Shown piece after piece: positions 29,201 to 39,066 of a stretch of DNA of 64,000 nt (position 1 is the first letter of the stretch; each line of letters begins with the position of its first letter). The notes beneath the pieces are model-generated. The model saw nothing but the letters and a program-made list of their open reading frames with translations. It ran no database searches and was not told where the DNA came from. The translations under genes were made by a program, and so were the position numbers. The stretch covers positions 23,142 through 87,141 of the forward strand of contig CALDUK010000021.1 of the NCBI GenBank assembly GCA_937924905.1, written 5' to 3'. The DNA comes from an uncultured Paracoccaceae bacterium. Its GTDB lineage: Bacteria > Pseudomonadota > Alphaproteobacteria > Rhodobacterales > Rhodobacteraceae.

Positions 29201-29299
29201 GCCCTTTCCTACCCCGGTCGTCCGCGCGCAGAAAGGCCGCAAAGCTTGACCTTGGCCGAAAGCTTGCCATGAAGGCGCTGCAACAGTTAGGGCCACGCC

Positions 29300-29524
29300 A
29301 TGGCGCGCAAGTTTACCGAAGTATTCGAAGTAAGACACCCGTTCTTCCGTCCCGCCTGGCGGCGCGCCCTGGCAACGGCGGTTTGCTTTCTGTGGGCTGG
29401 TTTTGAAATGTGGAACGACGCACCGATCTGGGCGGCGGTATTCGCGGTCGCAGGCGGCTATCTGTTCTGGCAGTTTTTCGTGCGCTTCAAACCGGAAGAC
29501 TATGAAAAGCACGATCACGATTGA
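29300..29524 (+). CDS. Small hypothetical membrane protein
   Basis: 74 aa, one or two predicted TM segments, His/Asp-rich C-terminus. Confidence 0.55.
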   Translation: MARKFTEVFEVRHPFFRPAWRRALATAVCFLWAGFEMWNDAPIWAAVFAVAGGYLFWQFFVRFKPEDYEKHDHD

Positions 29525-29734
29525 TCAGCGCCGTCTGGCAAGGGCTTGCTTTGCTGTCAATTTTATCGAACACTCGCCTTGCCTTTTGTTAACTTTGGTT
29601 GACAGATGGCGCAGCGAACGTGAACCCGCGCCCTATGGAACAGCTTTCCGACGGAAAGTCAGGGAAACGGTTCATTGAGATAAAGACTGCGGTTGCCCGC
29701 ATCGCGTAAAGACCCGTGCCGGGAGGCACATGCC

Positions 29735-30025
29735 ATGGATATGCCCGCTGTCCCTCGTATCAAAGCGGCTGATACACACCGCCCTCCGGGCGCATTGAAC
29801 GACGAAGACCTGCTCGAAACCTGTCCGGGCTGCGGCGATTGCGTCGAGGTCTGCCCGCTGCAAATCATCGAGCTTGACCGATCCCGTCTGCCAGCCCTTT
29901 CGGCAGCGAAGGATTGCACGCATTGCGGCCTATGCGTTGATGTCTGCATGTTTGGCGCCCTTCACCATACGCCCGAAACCCAGCACGGGCTGGCCGAAGT
30001 CCTGCGGCTGGAACGCGACGGCTGA
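29735..30025 (+). CDS. 4Fe-4S ferredoxin-type protein
   Basis: CPGCGDCVEVCP and CTHCGLCVDVC motifs; GGGAGG SD before ATG at 29735. Confidence 0.8.
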   Translation: MDMPAVPRIKAADTHRPPGALNDEDLLETCPGCGDCVEVCPLQIIELDRSRLPALSAAKDCTHCGLCVDVCMFGALHHTPETQHGLAEVLRLERDG

Positions 30026-30085
30026 TCCGGTTCGGAAATTTTGGTGCAGTGGGGCGGAACAAACCAGAACCGCGGACGCTCTCAT

Positions 30086-30149
30086 CGTTTCGACGAAACG
30101 ACTGTCGCCCGGCGGGTTGTTCGGATGTTGCTCGTTTCTATCGAAACGA
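30086..30149. repeat. Two tandem inverted repeats: TCGTTTCGACGAAACGA and TCGTTTCTATCGAAACGA
   Basis: Read directly: 30086-30102 and 30132-30149; between the ferredoxin 3' end and the tRNA-Leu 3' end. Confidence 0.7.
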
Positions 30150-30152
30150 TTG

Positions 30153-30238
30153 TGGTGCCCGAGGTGAGACTCGAACTCACACGATGTTGCCATCGGGGGA
30201 TTTTGAATCCCCTGCGTCTACCATTCCGCCACTCGGGC
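30153..30238 (-). tRNA. tRNA-Leu (anticodon CAA)
   Basis: GCCCGAGTGGCGGAATGG...GGGGATTCAAAATCCCC...GAGTTCGAGTCTCACCTCGGGCACCA; encoded CCA. Confidence 0.95.
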
Positions 30239-30301
30239 GCACCGCCGCCTGAATAAGGGATTGCGGCCACCTTGGGCAAGGCGGAAAATGCGTCTTTTGA
30301 T

Positions 30302-33300
30302 CTATGATTTCGCGGCAGAAATTGTTTTTGCCTCTGCCGCCTTGGTGGCCAGATCACGAGCGACCGCAAACGCGCCCTGAACACGGTCTTTGGTCTTGGT
30401 CCAGTCGCGCCGTACAACAATCTTGTTGTCCTTCACTTTGGCCAGCCCGCGCTGGTCTTCGATAAAGGCGACCAGTCCGGCCGGATTGGCAAACTTGTCG
30501 TTGTGAAACTGGATCGTTCCGCCTTTTGGCCCGGTATCAAGCCGCGCGATGCCAGCCTTTTTGCATTCGGCTTTGATCCGCACCACCAACAACAGCGTGT
30601 TCACTTCCTTTGGCAACGTGCCGAAGCGGTCAATCAATTCGGCGGCAAAGCCTTCAAGTTCGACCTTTGTTGTCAGCGATGACAGACGCCGGTACAGCCC
30701 TAGCCGCACATCAAGATCCGGCACATAGGCTTCGGGGATCAAAACCGGCACGCCCAGGTTTATCTGTGGGGCCCATTGATCGTCGGCCTGCGACAGGCCT
30801 TCCATCTCGCCTGCCTTGATCTTGGCAATCGCCTCTTCCAGCATCGATTGGTACAGCTCATAGCCCACCTCGCGGATATGGCCTGACTGTTCTTCGCCCA
30901 ACAGATTGCCAGCCCCTCGAATATCCAAATCCTGGCTGGCCAAGGCAAACCCGGCCCCCAGACTGTCGAGCGAGCCCAGAACGCGCAGCCGCTTTTCCGC
31001 CTGTGGCGTCAGTTTCACCCGTGGTTTCGTGGTCAGATAGGCATAGGCCCGCGTTTTCGAGCGCCCGACCCGCCCGCGTATCTGATACAATTGGGCCAGA
31101 CCAAACATATCGGCCCGATGCACAATCATTGTGTTTGCGGTTGGGATATCCAGACCCGATTCGACAATCGTTGTCGCCAGAAGGACATCGAACTTGCCGT
31201 CGTAAAAGGCGTTCATTTTCTGATCCAGCTCGCCCGCGGGCATCTGGCCATTCGCGACCACGAACGACACCTCGGGCACCTCGCGTTTCAGCCAGTCTTC
31301 CAGTTCCGGCAAATCCGCGATACGCGGGGTGACAAAGAACGACTGCCCACCGCGATAATGTTCGCGCAGCAAAGCCTCGCGCAGCGTCACCGTATCAAAT
31401 TCGCTGACATACGTGCGGATCGCCAGACGGTCGACAGGCGGCGTGCCGATGATCGAAAGATCGCGTACGCCCGTCAGCGACAATTGCAACGTGCGCGGAA
31501 TGGGCGTCGCGGTCAGGGTCAGCACGTGAATGTCGGATCGCAGTTCTTTCAGCCGTTCTTTGTGACCCACACCGAAATGCTGTTCTTCGTCCACGATCAA
31601 AAGACCCAGATTGGCAAAGCGCACGCCTTTGGCCAAAACGGCATGGGTGCCGATGACAATATCAACCGTGCCGCGCGCCAACCCATCGCGCGCCGCGTCG
31701 GCATCTTTCGCCGAGACAAAGCGCGACAATTGCCGAATTTGCACCGGAAACCCACGGAACCGTTCCTGAAAACTGGCCGCATGCTGACGCGCCAGCAGCG
31801 TTGTGGGCGCAATTACCGCCACCTGCACGCCCGCCATGGCGGCCACAAAGGCGGCGCGCATCGCAACCTCGGTCTTGCCGAACCCAACGTCGCCGCAAAC
31901 CAGCCGGTCCATCGGACGCCCTGCCGCCAGATCGTCGATTGTGTCAGTGATGGCTTTCAGCTGATCATCGGTTTCTTGATACGGGAACCGGGCCGAAAAA
32001 CTGTCCCACGCGCCAGGCACCGTGTCCAACACAGGCGCTTTTCGCAAATGCCGTTCGGCAGCAACCCGGATCAGCTTTTCAGCAATCAGGCGGATACGCT
32101 CTTTCAGCTTGGCCTTCTTGGCTTGCCATGCGCCCCCGCCCAACCGGTCCAGCAACCCTTCTTCGTGCCCATATCGCGACAAAAGCTCGATATTTTCGAC
32201 CGGCAGGAACAACCGGTCGCCGCCCGCATATTCCAGATGGATGCATTCATGCGGCGCGCCCAGGGCCTCGACCACCTCAAGCCCCATGTACCGGCCAACA
32301 CCGTGATCCACATGCACGATCAAATCGCCCGGCGACAGAGATTGTGTTTCGGTCAGAAAATTGTCCGCGCGCCGTTTCTTTTTGGGCTGGCGGATCAGGC
32401 GGTCGCCGAGAACATCCTGTTCCGATATAACGGTCAGCCCGTCTCGGGTTTCAAACCCATGCTCCAGCGACCAGACCGACAGATAGACACCTGTTTCACC
32501 GACATCGCGAAACGTGCTGACCGGGCGCGCGCCTTCGATGCCGCTGTCTTCCAAAAGTCCCTGCAATCGCTCGCGCGCGCCGTCGGAGTAAGACGCCATC
32601 AAAACCGGGCCAGCCTTGGACCGCGCTTTGATGTGATCGGCCAAAGCATCGAACAGACTGACGCTTTCCTGCTGGCGTTCCGGTGCAAATTCGCGCCCCA
32701 CACGTCCGCCCGCATCAACCACACCCGGTCCCGTCGGCATCGGCAATACGGCGAACTGCAAAACCCGCTTGCCAGCCAAGGCCGTATCCCAGGCCGCTTC
32801 GTCGAAATACAGCGCATCGGGTGGCGCGGGCTTATAAACGCTGTCCACCCGCCCTTTGGCGGTCATCGCCTCGCGGCGCGCGTCATACTGATCTTCGACC
32901 GTTTCCCAACGCGCAATGCGCGCGGCTGTCATCTGATCATCCAGCGCCACGGTCGACCCCGGCAAATAGTCAAACAGCGTCTCAAGTCTTTCGTGGAAAA
33001 ACGGCAGCCAATGTTCAATGCCTGCGTGTTTGCGCCCGGCACTGACCGCTTCGTACAACGGGTCGTCCGTGCCCGCCGCGCCAAATTCCAGCCGGTAACT
33101 TTGCCGAAACCGAGTGATCGCCGGCTCGTCCAGAATGACTTCGGACACCGGCGCCAACTCAACCACCTCAAGCGCTTCGGTCGTGCGCTGGCTGACCGGG
33201 TCAAACCGGCGCGCGCCTTCCAGAACATCGCCAAAGAAATCCAGCCGCACAGGCCCGCCGTCGCCAGGTGGGAAAATGTCAATAATGCCGCCCCGGATCG

Positions 33301-33763
33301 CATAATCGCCAGGTTCAGTGACGGTCGGCGCTTGGACAAATCCCATCCGCACCAGAAAGGCCCGCAACGCGGCTTCGTCAACGCGGTCGTCGGTGCGCGC
33401 GGTAAACGCGGCCTCTTTCAGCAGCGCCCGCGCAGGCAAACGCTGCGTGGCAGCGTTCACCGTGGTCAGCAAAATAAACCCGTCTGGCAACCCATGCGCC
33501 AGTGCGGCCAGTGTTGCCATCCGCGTAGCCGAGATATCAGCATTCGGTGACACCCGGTCATAAGGCAGGCAGTCCCACCCAGGGAGCGTGAACACCGGCA
33601 CATCAGGCGCCAGAAAGGCCAGCGCTTCGGCCATCGCATTCATGCGTTTGTCGTCGCGCGCCACATGCGTGACGCTGCCCGTCTTGCGCAACTCGTCCAG
33701 CAAAAGCCGGGCATCAAAGCCTTCGGGTGCACCGCCGACGGTTATGGTTTGGAGGGCAGACAT
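30302..33763 (-). CDS. mfd: Transcription-repair coupling factor
   Basis: GDVGFGKTEVAMRAAF, VDEEQHFGVGHKERLK, LTLTATPIPRTLQLSLTGVRDLSII. Confidence 0.96.
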   Translation of the reverse strand: MSALQTITVGGAPEGFDARLLLDELRKTGSVTHVARDDKRMNAMAEALAFLAPDVPVFTLPGWDCLPYDRVSPNADISATRMATLAALAHGLPDGFILLTTVNAATQRLPARALLKEAAFTARTDDRVDEAALRAFLVRMGFVQAPTVTEPGDYAIRGGIIDIFPPGDGGPVRLDFFGDVLEGARRFDPVSQRTTEALEVVELAPVSEVILDEPAITRFRQSYRLEFGAAGTDDPLYEAVSAGRKHAGIEHWLPFFHERLETLFDYLPGSTVALDDQMTAARIARWETVEDQYDARREAMTAKGRVDSVYKPAPPDALYFDEAAWDTALAGKRVLQFAVLPMPTGPGVVDAGGRVGREFAPERQQESVSLFDALADHIKARSKAGPVLMASYSDGARERLQGLLEDSGIEGARPVSTFRDVGETGVYLSVWSLEHGFETRDGLTVISEQDVLGDRLIRQPKKKRRADNFLTETQSLSPGDLIVHVDHGVGRYMGLEVVEALGAPHECIHLEYAGGDRLFLPVENIELLSRYGHEEGLLDRLGGGAWQAKKAKLKERIRLIAEKLIRVAAERHLRKAPVLDTVPGAWDSFSARFPYQETDDQLKAITDTIDDLAAGRPMDRLVCGDVGFGKTEVAMRAAFVAAMAGVQVAVIAPTTLLARQHAASFQERFRGFPVQIRQLSRFVSAKDADAARDGLARGTVDIVIGTHAVLAKGVRFANLGLLIVDEEQHFGVGHKERLKELRSDIHVLTLTATPIPRTLQLSLTGVRDLSIIGTPPVDRLAIRTYVSEFDTVTLREALLREHYRGGQSFFVTPRIADLPELEDWLKREVPEVSFVVANGQMPAGELDQKMNAFYDGKFDVLLATTIVESGLDIPTANTMIVHRADMFGLAQLYQIRGRVGRSKTRAYAYLTTKPRVKLTPQAEKRLRVLGSLDSLGAGFALASQDLDIRGAGNLLGEEQSGHIREVGYELYQSMLEEAIAKIKAGEMEGLSQADDQWAPQINLGVPVLIPEAYVPDLDVRLGLYRRLSSLTTKVELEGFAAELIDRFGTLPKEVNTLLLVVRIKAECKKAGIARLDTGPKGGTIQFHNDKFANPAGLVAFIEDQRGLAKVKDNKIVVRRDWTKTKDRVQGAFAVARDLATKAAEAKTISAAKS

Positions 33764-33816
33764 GAAGCGGTCAGGTAAAGCCTCTGGCCCGCGTGTCAAG
33801 CGCGCGCCACATCGCC

Positions 33817-34341
33817 CTAGAACGGCCCGGTGTAAAGATTGACATACATCCCGTACATCGCCGCAACAAAGATGGCTGCAACCCCGATCAGCTGCACCAC
33901 AAACCGATGCCGCAGCAACAGCCCGACAAGGGGATCACCTTCCAACGATTGCGTTTTGATCTTGCGCGCCGTGCGCACCGACAATGCGCCCACAAACAGC
34001 ATCGGTGCCGCCAGCAGGAACACCGCTTGGGCGAATTCAATATCATAGACAAATGCAATGATCGCCAGCGTTGTCACAAAAGCCGACCCGAACAGCGCAA
34101 TCCAAACGCCCGAGACATCATAGATATAGAGAATGCGGTTCACATTCACCCGCGTCAGGTCGTGCAAATCCACCATCGCACTGTCTGGCGTGCGGCGGCG
34201 GGCGCGCAGGATGGCATCATACGGAATGCCCAAAACCCAGTGCGAGACCGAAGACCACAGCACAGCAAGGCCGATCCAATACCAAAGGTTTGAAAACGAC
34301 CGAAGATCAATGACTTCGAAGACGGAATCGTACCAATCCAC
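33817..34341 (-). CDS. Integral membrane protein of unknown function
   Basis: Hydrophobic segments; probable GTG start at 34341 (VDWYDSVFEVIDLRSFSNLWYWIGLAVLW). Confidence 0.6.
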   Translation of the reverse strand: MDWYDSVFEVIDLRSFSNLWYWIGLAVLWSSVSHWVLGIPYDAILRARRRTPDSAMVDLHDLTRVNVNRILYIYDVSGVWIALFGSAFVTTLAIIAFVYDIEFAQAVFLLAAPMLFVGALSVRTARKIKTQSLEGDPLVGLLLRHRFVVQLIGVAAIFVAAMYGMYVNLYTGPF

Positions 34342-34454
34342 GCGGGGCCCCAGTTCTTTGCGCCTTGAGACACTAGAGAATGGTCTGGCCCTTGACCAGC
34401 CTGCGGCCGTCGCGCTACCGCAATTGCAGGCGCATGTGTGCATAAAGGCTGCAA

Positions 34455-35447
34455 TTGATGACGACAGGTTCCTTTCCGGCAACGCGGTTTCGCCGCACGA
34501 AACGCACCGACGCGCTCCGCCGTCTAGTGCGCGAAACGTCGCTTAGCGTGGATGACCTGATCTGGCCGATCTTCATCCGCGAAGGCGAAGACGACGAAAC
34601 GCCCGTGCCGTCGATGCCCGGCGTGTCGCGGCTGACCCCCGATCGCGCGGTCAAAGCGGCTGAAATGGCGGCAGGGCTGGGCATTCCCGCGATATGCCTC
34701 TTTCCCTATATCGACACAGCACTCAAGACCGAGCTTTGCGAAGAAGCCTGGAACCCCGACAACCTTTCAAACCGCGTCACCCGCGCCATCAAGGCAGCTG
34801 TGCCCGACATCGCGATTATGACCGATGTGGCGCTGGACCCTTACAACATCAACGGCCACGACGGCATCGTTCGCGACGGTGTCATTCTGAACGACGAAAG
34901 CGTCGCGGCCCTGGTCAAGATGACGCTGGCCCAGGCCGATGCAGGCGCTGACATCATCGGCCCAAGTGACATGATGGATGGTCGCATCAATGCGATGCGC
35001 CAAGCGCTTGAAAATGCGGGGCATAAAGATGTTTGCATCCTGTCCTATGCCGCAAAATATGCCAGCGCCTTTTACGGGCCGTTCCGCGATGCGGTCGGTG
35101 CGTCCGGGCTGCTGACCGGCGACAAGAAAACCTATCAGATGGACCCCGGAAATACAGACGAGGCCTTGCGCCTTGTCGAACGTGATCTGCGCGAAGGGGC
35201 GGATATGGTGATGGTCAAACCCGGCATGCCCTATCTGGACATCTGCCGCCGCGTCTCGGACGCGTTCGGCGCGCCTGTCGCCGCCTATCAGGTCTCGGGG
35301 GAATATGCGATGATCAAGGCCGCTGCCGAAAATGGCTGGCTTGATGGCGAAATGGCAATGTTCGAAAGCCTTCTGGCGTTCAAGCGCGCCGGGTGCGACG
35401 CCATCCTGACGTATTTCGCCGTCGATGTCGCCCGTGCGCTGCTTTAA
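34455..35447 (+). CDS. hemB: Porphobilinogen synthase (delta-aminolevulinic acid dehydratase)
   Basis: RRTKRTDALRRLVRETSLSVDDLIWPIFI; MVKPGMPYLDI; AYQVSGEYAMI. Confidence 0.97.
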   Translation: MMTTGSFPATRFRRTKRTDALRRLVRETSLSVDDLIWPIFIREGEDDETPVPSMPGVSRLTPDRAVKAAEMAAGLGIPAICLFPYIDTALKTELCEEAWNPDNLSNRVTRAIKAAVPDIAIMTDVALDPYNINGHDGIVRDGVILNDESVAALVKMTLAQADAGADIIGPSDMMDGRINAMRQALENAGHKDVCILSYAAKYASAFYGPFRDAVGASGLLTGDKKTYQMDPGNTDEALRLVERDLREGADMVMVKPGMPYLDICRRVSDAFGAPVAAYQVSGEYAMIKAAAENGWLDGEMAMFESLLAFKRAGCDAILTYFAVDVARALL

Positions 35448-35479
35448 GGTTTAGGTGACATTTCGACTTCTAATCCATT

Positions 35480-35495
35480 GTTTCGCATGCGAAAC
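35480..35495. repeat. 16-bp perfect palindrome GTTTCGCATGCGAAAC followed by TTTTGA
   Basis: Read directly between hemB and mtnA; the same 22-mer recurs at 56642-56663. Confidence 0.75.
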
Positions 35496-35512
35496 TTTTG
35501 AAGGAGGCTTTG

Positions 35513-36589
35513 ATGAAGGTAAACGGCAAACCCTACCGTTCAATTTGGGACGAAGACGGTCTGGTCAAGGTGATCGACCAACGCTGGTTGCCGCATGACT
35601 TTCGCATCGCCACGCTGATCGATCTGGACGGTTTCGCAACCGCCATCCGCGATATGTGGGTGCGTGGTGCGCCCCTGATTGGCGCGACAGCGGCTTACGG
35701 CATGGCCCATGCGATGACGACATCCCCGACCGATACCACGCTGACCGCCGCCTATGACAGGCTGATCGACACCCGCCCGACGGCCATCAACCTGAAATGG
35801 GCGCTCGACCGGTGCCGCGCGACGCTGAGCGACACGCCCGAACCCCAGCGTGCCGCAACCGCCTTGACACTGGCCCGCGCCATTGCTGACGAAGATGTCG
35901 AAATCAACCGCAGGATTGGCGAATACGGCTTTGAAATCATAGAGAAGATCGCGGCTCAAAAACAGCCGGGTGACCCTGTTCGTCTGCTGACCCACTGCAA
36001 CGCGGGCTGGATCGCAACGGTCGATTGGGGCACCGCGACATCGCCAATGTATCAGGCCGCCGACAAAGGCATCGACCTGCATGTCTGGGTCGACGAAACC
36101 CGGCCGCGCAACCAAGGCGCATTGACGTCGTGGGAGCTTGGCAGTCACGGCATTTCGCACAGTTATATCACCGACAATGCCGGGGGGCATCTGATGCAGC
36201 ACGGTTTGGTCGATATGGTCATCACTGGCACCGACCGCACAACCGCCACCGGCGATGTCTGCAACAAGATCGGCACCTATCTGAAAGCGCTGGCCGCCCA
36301 TGACAATGGCGTGCCGTTCTATGTTGCGCTGCCCTCGCCCACAATTGACTGGACCGTGTCCGACGGCATCCGTGACATCCCCATCGAAGACCGCGACCCG
36401 CGCGAGGTCAGCCATGTCTTGGGCACCGGCCCGAATGGCATTGACAGCGTCCGCGTCACCCCGCCCGACAGCCCGGTCGCCAACCCCGCCTTCGATGTCA
36501 CGCCCGCGCGTCTTGTGACCGGGCTGATCACCGAACGCGGCGTCGTGGCGCCGCATGACTTGAAATCCCTATTCCCCGAGCACGCATGA
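35513..36589 (+). CDS. mtnA: S-methyl-5-thioribose-1-phosphate isomerase
   Basis: [52 protein letters not shown]. Confidence 0.95.
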   Translation: MKVNGKPYRSIWDEDGLVKVIDQRWLPHDFRIATLIDLDGFATAIRDMWVRGAPLIGATAAYGMAHAMTTSPTDTTLTAAYDRLIDTRPTAINLKWALDRCRATLSDTPEPQRAATALTLARAIADEDVEINRRIGEYGFEIIEKIAAQKQPGDPVRLLTHCNAGWIATVDWGTATSPMYQAADKGIDLHVWVDETRPRNQGALTSWELGSHGISHSYITDNAGGHLMQHGLVDMVITGTDRTTATGDVCNKIGTYLKALAAHDNGVPFYVALPSPTIDWTVSDGIRDIPIEDRDPREVSHVLGTGPNGIDSVRVTPPDSPVANPAFDVTPARLVTGLITERGVVAPHDLKSLFPEHA

Positions 36590-37464
36590 ACACTATTGCC
36601 ACATTGGCCGCTGGCCCGCTTAAAATCGAAACCTGGGCCCTTGGCGCCCGCCTGAACGGCGTCTGGTTTCAGGACCAAGGCAACCTGACCGAAGGCTCTG
36701 CATCTTTGGACGAAGCCCTTGGGCCCAAGAAATACAACGGCGCGGTTGTCGGCCCTGTCGCGAACCGGATTGCAGGCGGCAAGGCGACGCTGGCTGGCGT
36801 TGCCCATACGTTTGAGACGAATGAAAACGGCATCTCGACACTGCATTCCGGGACAGATGGCCTGCACGCCCAAACCTGGGACATTCGCGCCCAGACCGAA
36901 ACCTCGGTCACCTTTGCGGTGACCCTGCCAGCCGGGCTGGGCGGCTTTCCCGGCAACCGGACCTGCCTTGCGACATATGACCTGACCGAAACCACGCTTG
37001 GCCTGACCTTCGAGGCCGTGACCGACGCGCCAACCTGGATGAACCTGGCCTTGCACCCTTATTGGCGCTTGTCCGAACAAGGGCGCACGGGCATGCGCAT
37101 TGCCGTGGGCGCAGACACCTATTTGCCGGTGGATGACACCAAAATCCCCACAGGTGACCAAGCCTCCGTTGACAGCACAATCTTCGATCTGCGCCAATTG
37201 ACGAAAGCCAGCGGCGAGATTGACCACAACCTTTGCCTGACCCCGGGCGACGCCGCTGTCACGCTGACCGGCGATGACGGGCTGCGCCTTGAGATCACGA
37301 CCGATGCGCCCGGTGTGCAAATCTATTCCGGCAAGCCCTTTGGTATTGCCGTCGAACCCCAGCACTGGCCCGACGCCATGCATCATCCGTCTTTTCCCAG
37401 CATCGTTTTGCGCCCGGGTCAGACCTATCGACAACGAAGCACCTACACCTTCTCGCGCGACTAG
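36586..37464 (+). CDS. Aldose 1-epimerase family protein
   Basis: [27 protein letters not shown]; overlaps mtnA end. Confidence 0.9.
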   Translation: MNTIATLAAGPLKIETWALGARLNGVWFQDQGNLTEGSASLDEALGPKKYNGAVVGPVANRIAGGKATLAGVAHTFETNENGISTLHSGTDGLHAQTWDIRAQTETSVTFAVTLPAGLGGFPGNRTCLATYDLTETTLGLTFEAVTDAPTWMNLALHPYWRLSEQGRTGMRIAVGADTYLPVDDTKIPTGDQASVDSTIFDLRQLTKASGEIDHNLCLTPGDAAVTLTGDDGLRLEITTDAPGVQIYSGKPFGIAVEPQHWPDAMHHPSFPSIVLRPGQTYRQRSTYTFSRD

Positions 37465-37481
37465 GGTAAAACGCCCGCGTC

Positions 37482-38243
37482 ATGCTTAAAACCCGGATCA
37501 TCCCCTGCCTTGATGTCGCCGATGGGCGCGTTGTGAAAGGCGTCAACTTCGTCGATCTGGTCGACGCGGGCGACCCAGTCGAAGCCGCGATTGCCTATGA
37601 TGCCGCGGGCGCGGACGAGCTGTGTTTTCTCGACATTCAGGCCACCCATGAAAATCGCGGCACCATGTATGATCTGGCCCGTCGCACGGCCGAGCACTGT
37701 TTTATGCCGCTGACTGTTGGTGGCGGGGTGCGCACCACGGAAGATGTGCGCGCGCTTCTTTTGGCCGGGGCGGACAAAGTCAGTTTCAACTCGGCCGCCG
37801 TTGCCGACCCAAATGTGGTTGCGCGCGCTGCTGACAAGTTCGGCGCACAATGCATCGTCGTGGCGATTGACGCCAAAACCGTGGAACCCGGACGTTGGGA
37901 AATATTCACCCATGGTGGTCGCCGCGAAACCGGGATTGACGCTGTCGAATTTGCCCGCACCGTCGAAGCCAGGGGCGCGGGCGAAATTCTGTTAACCTCG
38001 ATGGATCGTGACGGCACGCGCGCGGGGTTCAACCTGCCTCTGACGCGCGCGATATCCGATGCCGTGGGCATTCCCGTGATTGCCTCGGGCGGGGTCGGCA
38101 CGCTGGATCATCTGGTGGAAGGCGTGACCGAGGGGCGTGCAAGCGCTGTGCTGGCCGCGTCGATCTTTCACTTTGGCGATTTTACCATTGGCGAAGCCAA
38201 AGCCCATATGGCCGCAGCCGGTATCCCGATGAGGATGACATGA
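37482..38243 (+). CDS. hisF: Imidazole glycerol phosphate synthase subunit HisF
   Basis: [46 protein letters not shown]. Confidence 0.97.
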   Translation: MLKTRIIPCLDVADGRVVKGVNFVDLVDAGDPVEAAIAYDAAGADELCFLDIQATHENRGTMYDLARRTAEHCFMPLTVGGGVRTTEDVRALLLAGADKVSFNSAAVADPNVVARAADKFGAQCIVVAIDAKTVEPGRWEIFTHGGRRETGIDAVEFARTVEARGAGEILLTSMDRDGTRAGFNLPLTRAISDAVGIPVIASGGVGTLDHLVEGVTEGRASAVLAASIFHFGDFTIGEAKAHMAAAGIPMRMT

Positions 38244-38551
38244 CAGATGTGCTGACCCGGCTTGCCGCAACGATTGACGCGCGAAAAGGCGCGGATCCGG
38301 ACATGTCCTGGACCGCCAGATTGCTGGCCAAAGGCCCCGAAAAAGCCGCTGAAAAGTTCGGCGAAGAAGCGGTCGAGGCGATTGTCGAAGCGGTCAAGGG
38401 TGACAAAGCCCGTCTGACCGCCGAAGCCGCGGATGTGCTGTATCACCTGCTGGTTATGCTGGCCGCCCGCGATGTGACGCTGGATCAGGTCATGGACGAA
38501 CTGGAACGGCGCGAAGGGCTGTCGGGCCTGGATGAAAAAGCGTCCCGCTGA
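38240..38551 (+). CDS. hisE: Phosphoribosyl-ATP diphosphatase
   Basis: [34 protein letters not shown] overlap with hisF. Confidence 0.96.
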   Translation: MTDVLTRLAATIDARKGADPDMSWTARLLAKGPEKAAEKFGEEAVEAIVEAVKGDKARLTAEAADVLYHLLVMLAARDVTLDQVMDELERREGLSGLDEKASR

Positions 38552-38565
38552 CCCGCGCCCGGTCG

Positions 38566-39066
38566 TCAGAACAGATCCACATCATTGCCGACAGGGGCTG
38601 GCACCGGTTTTGGCGCAGGCGCTTCTTCTTTCACCAGCTTCATTTGCGCCTGACCGTTCGCGGGCCAAAACCGCAAACGTCGCGCTTTGTCACCACCCAG
38701 ACTTTCGGCATCGCAAGGTATGCCTTCAGATCGCAGATAGTCGCGGCCAAACTCGGCATTGCGCTGGCCAATATCGGTGCGCCCGCCCAGCATGGAACTG
38801 CCGCCGAAAATCTTGGCGCGCAACCGGGGACGCAGCGCGCCCAGCGGCATCATCCGGTTGATCAGCAAATCCATATCAACCGCGCCTTCGGACAACGAGT
38901 TCCCGCCACTGCGCGCATCCGGCAACAAAAGATGGTTCATCCCCCCCACACGCGCTTCGGGATCCCAAAGACAGATTGAGATGCAGGACCCCAGAATGGT
39001 CGTGATAATCATTTCGGGTTCGCGACCAACGGCATGCTGGCCTTGGGTGATGTAAACCAAACTCAT
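38566..39066 (-). CDS. cheD: Chemotaxis receptor glutamine deamidase CheD
   Basis: TTILGSCISICLWDPEARVGGMNHLLLPD; overlaps cheB. Confidence 0.93.
   Translation of the reverse strand: MSLVYITQGQHAVGREPEMIITTILGSCISICLWDPEARVGGMNHLLLPDARSGGNSLSEGAVDMDLLINRMMPLGALRPRLRAKIFGGSSMLGGRTDIGQRNAEFGRDYLRSEGIPCDAESLGGDKARRLRFWPANGQAQMKLVKEEAPAPKPVPAPVGNDVDLF

Noticed and set aside
31091-33550. 819-aa + strand ORF
   Set aside because: Antisense to mfd, which has unmistakable helicase motifs; high-GC shadow ORF.
36319-37434. 371-aa minus-strand ORF
   Set aside because: Antisense to the aldose epimerase gene and the mtnA 3' end; shadow ORF.
37482-38551. hisF-hisE lacking hisB/H/A upstream as a disrupted operon
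   Set aside because: Split his operons are common; no sign of pseudogenes or insertion at the junction.
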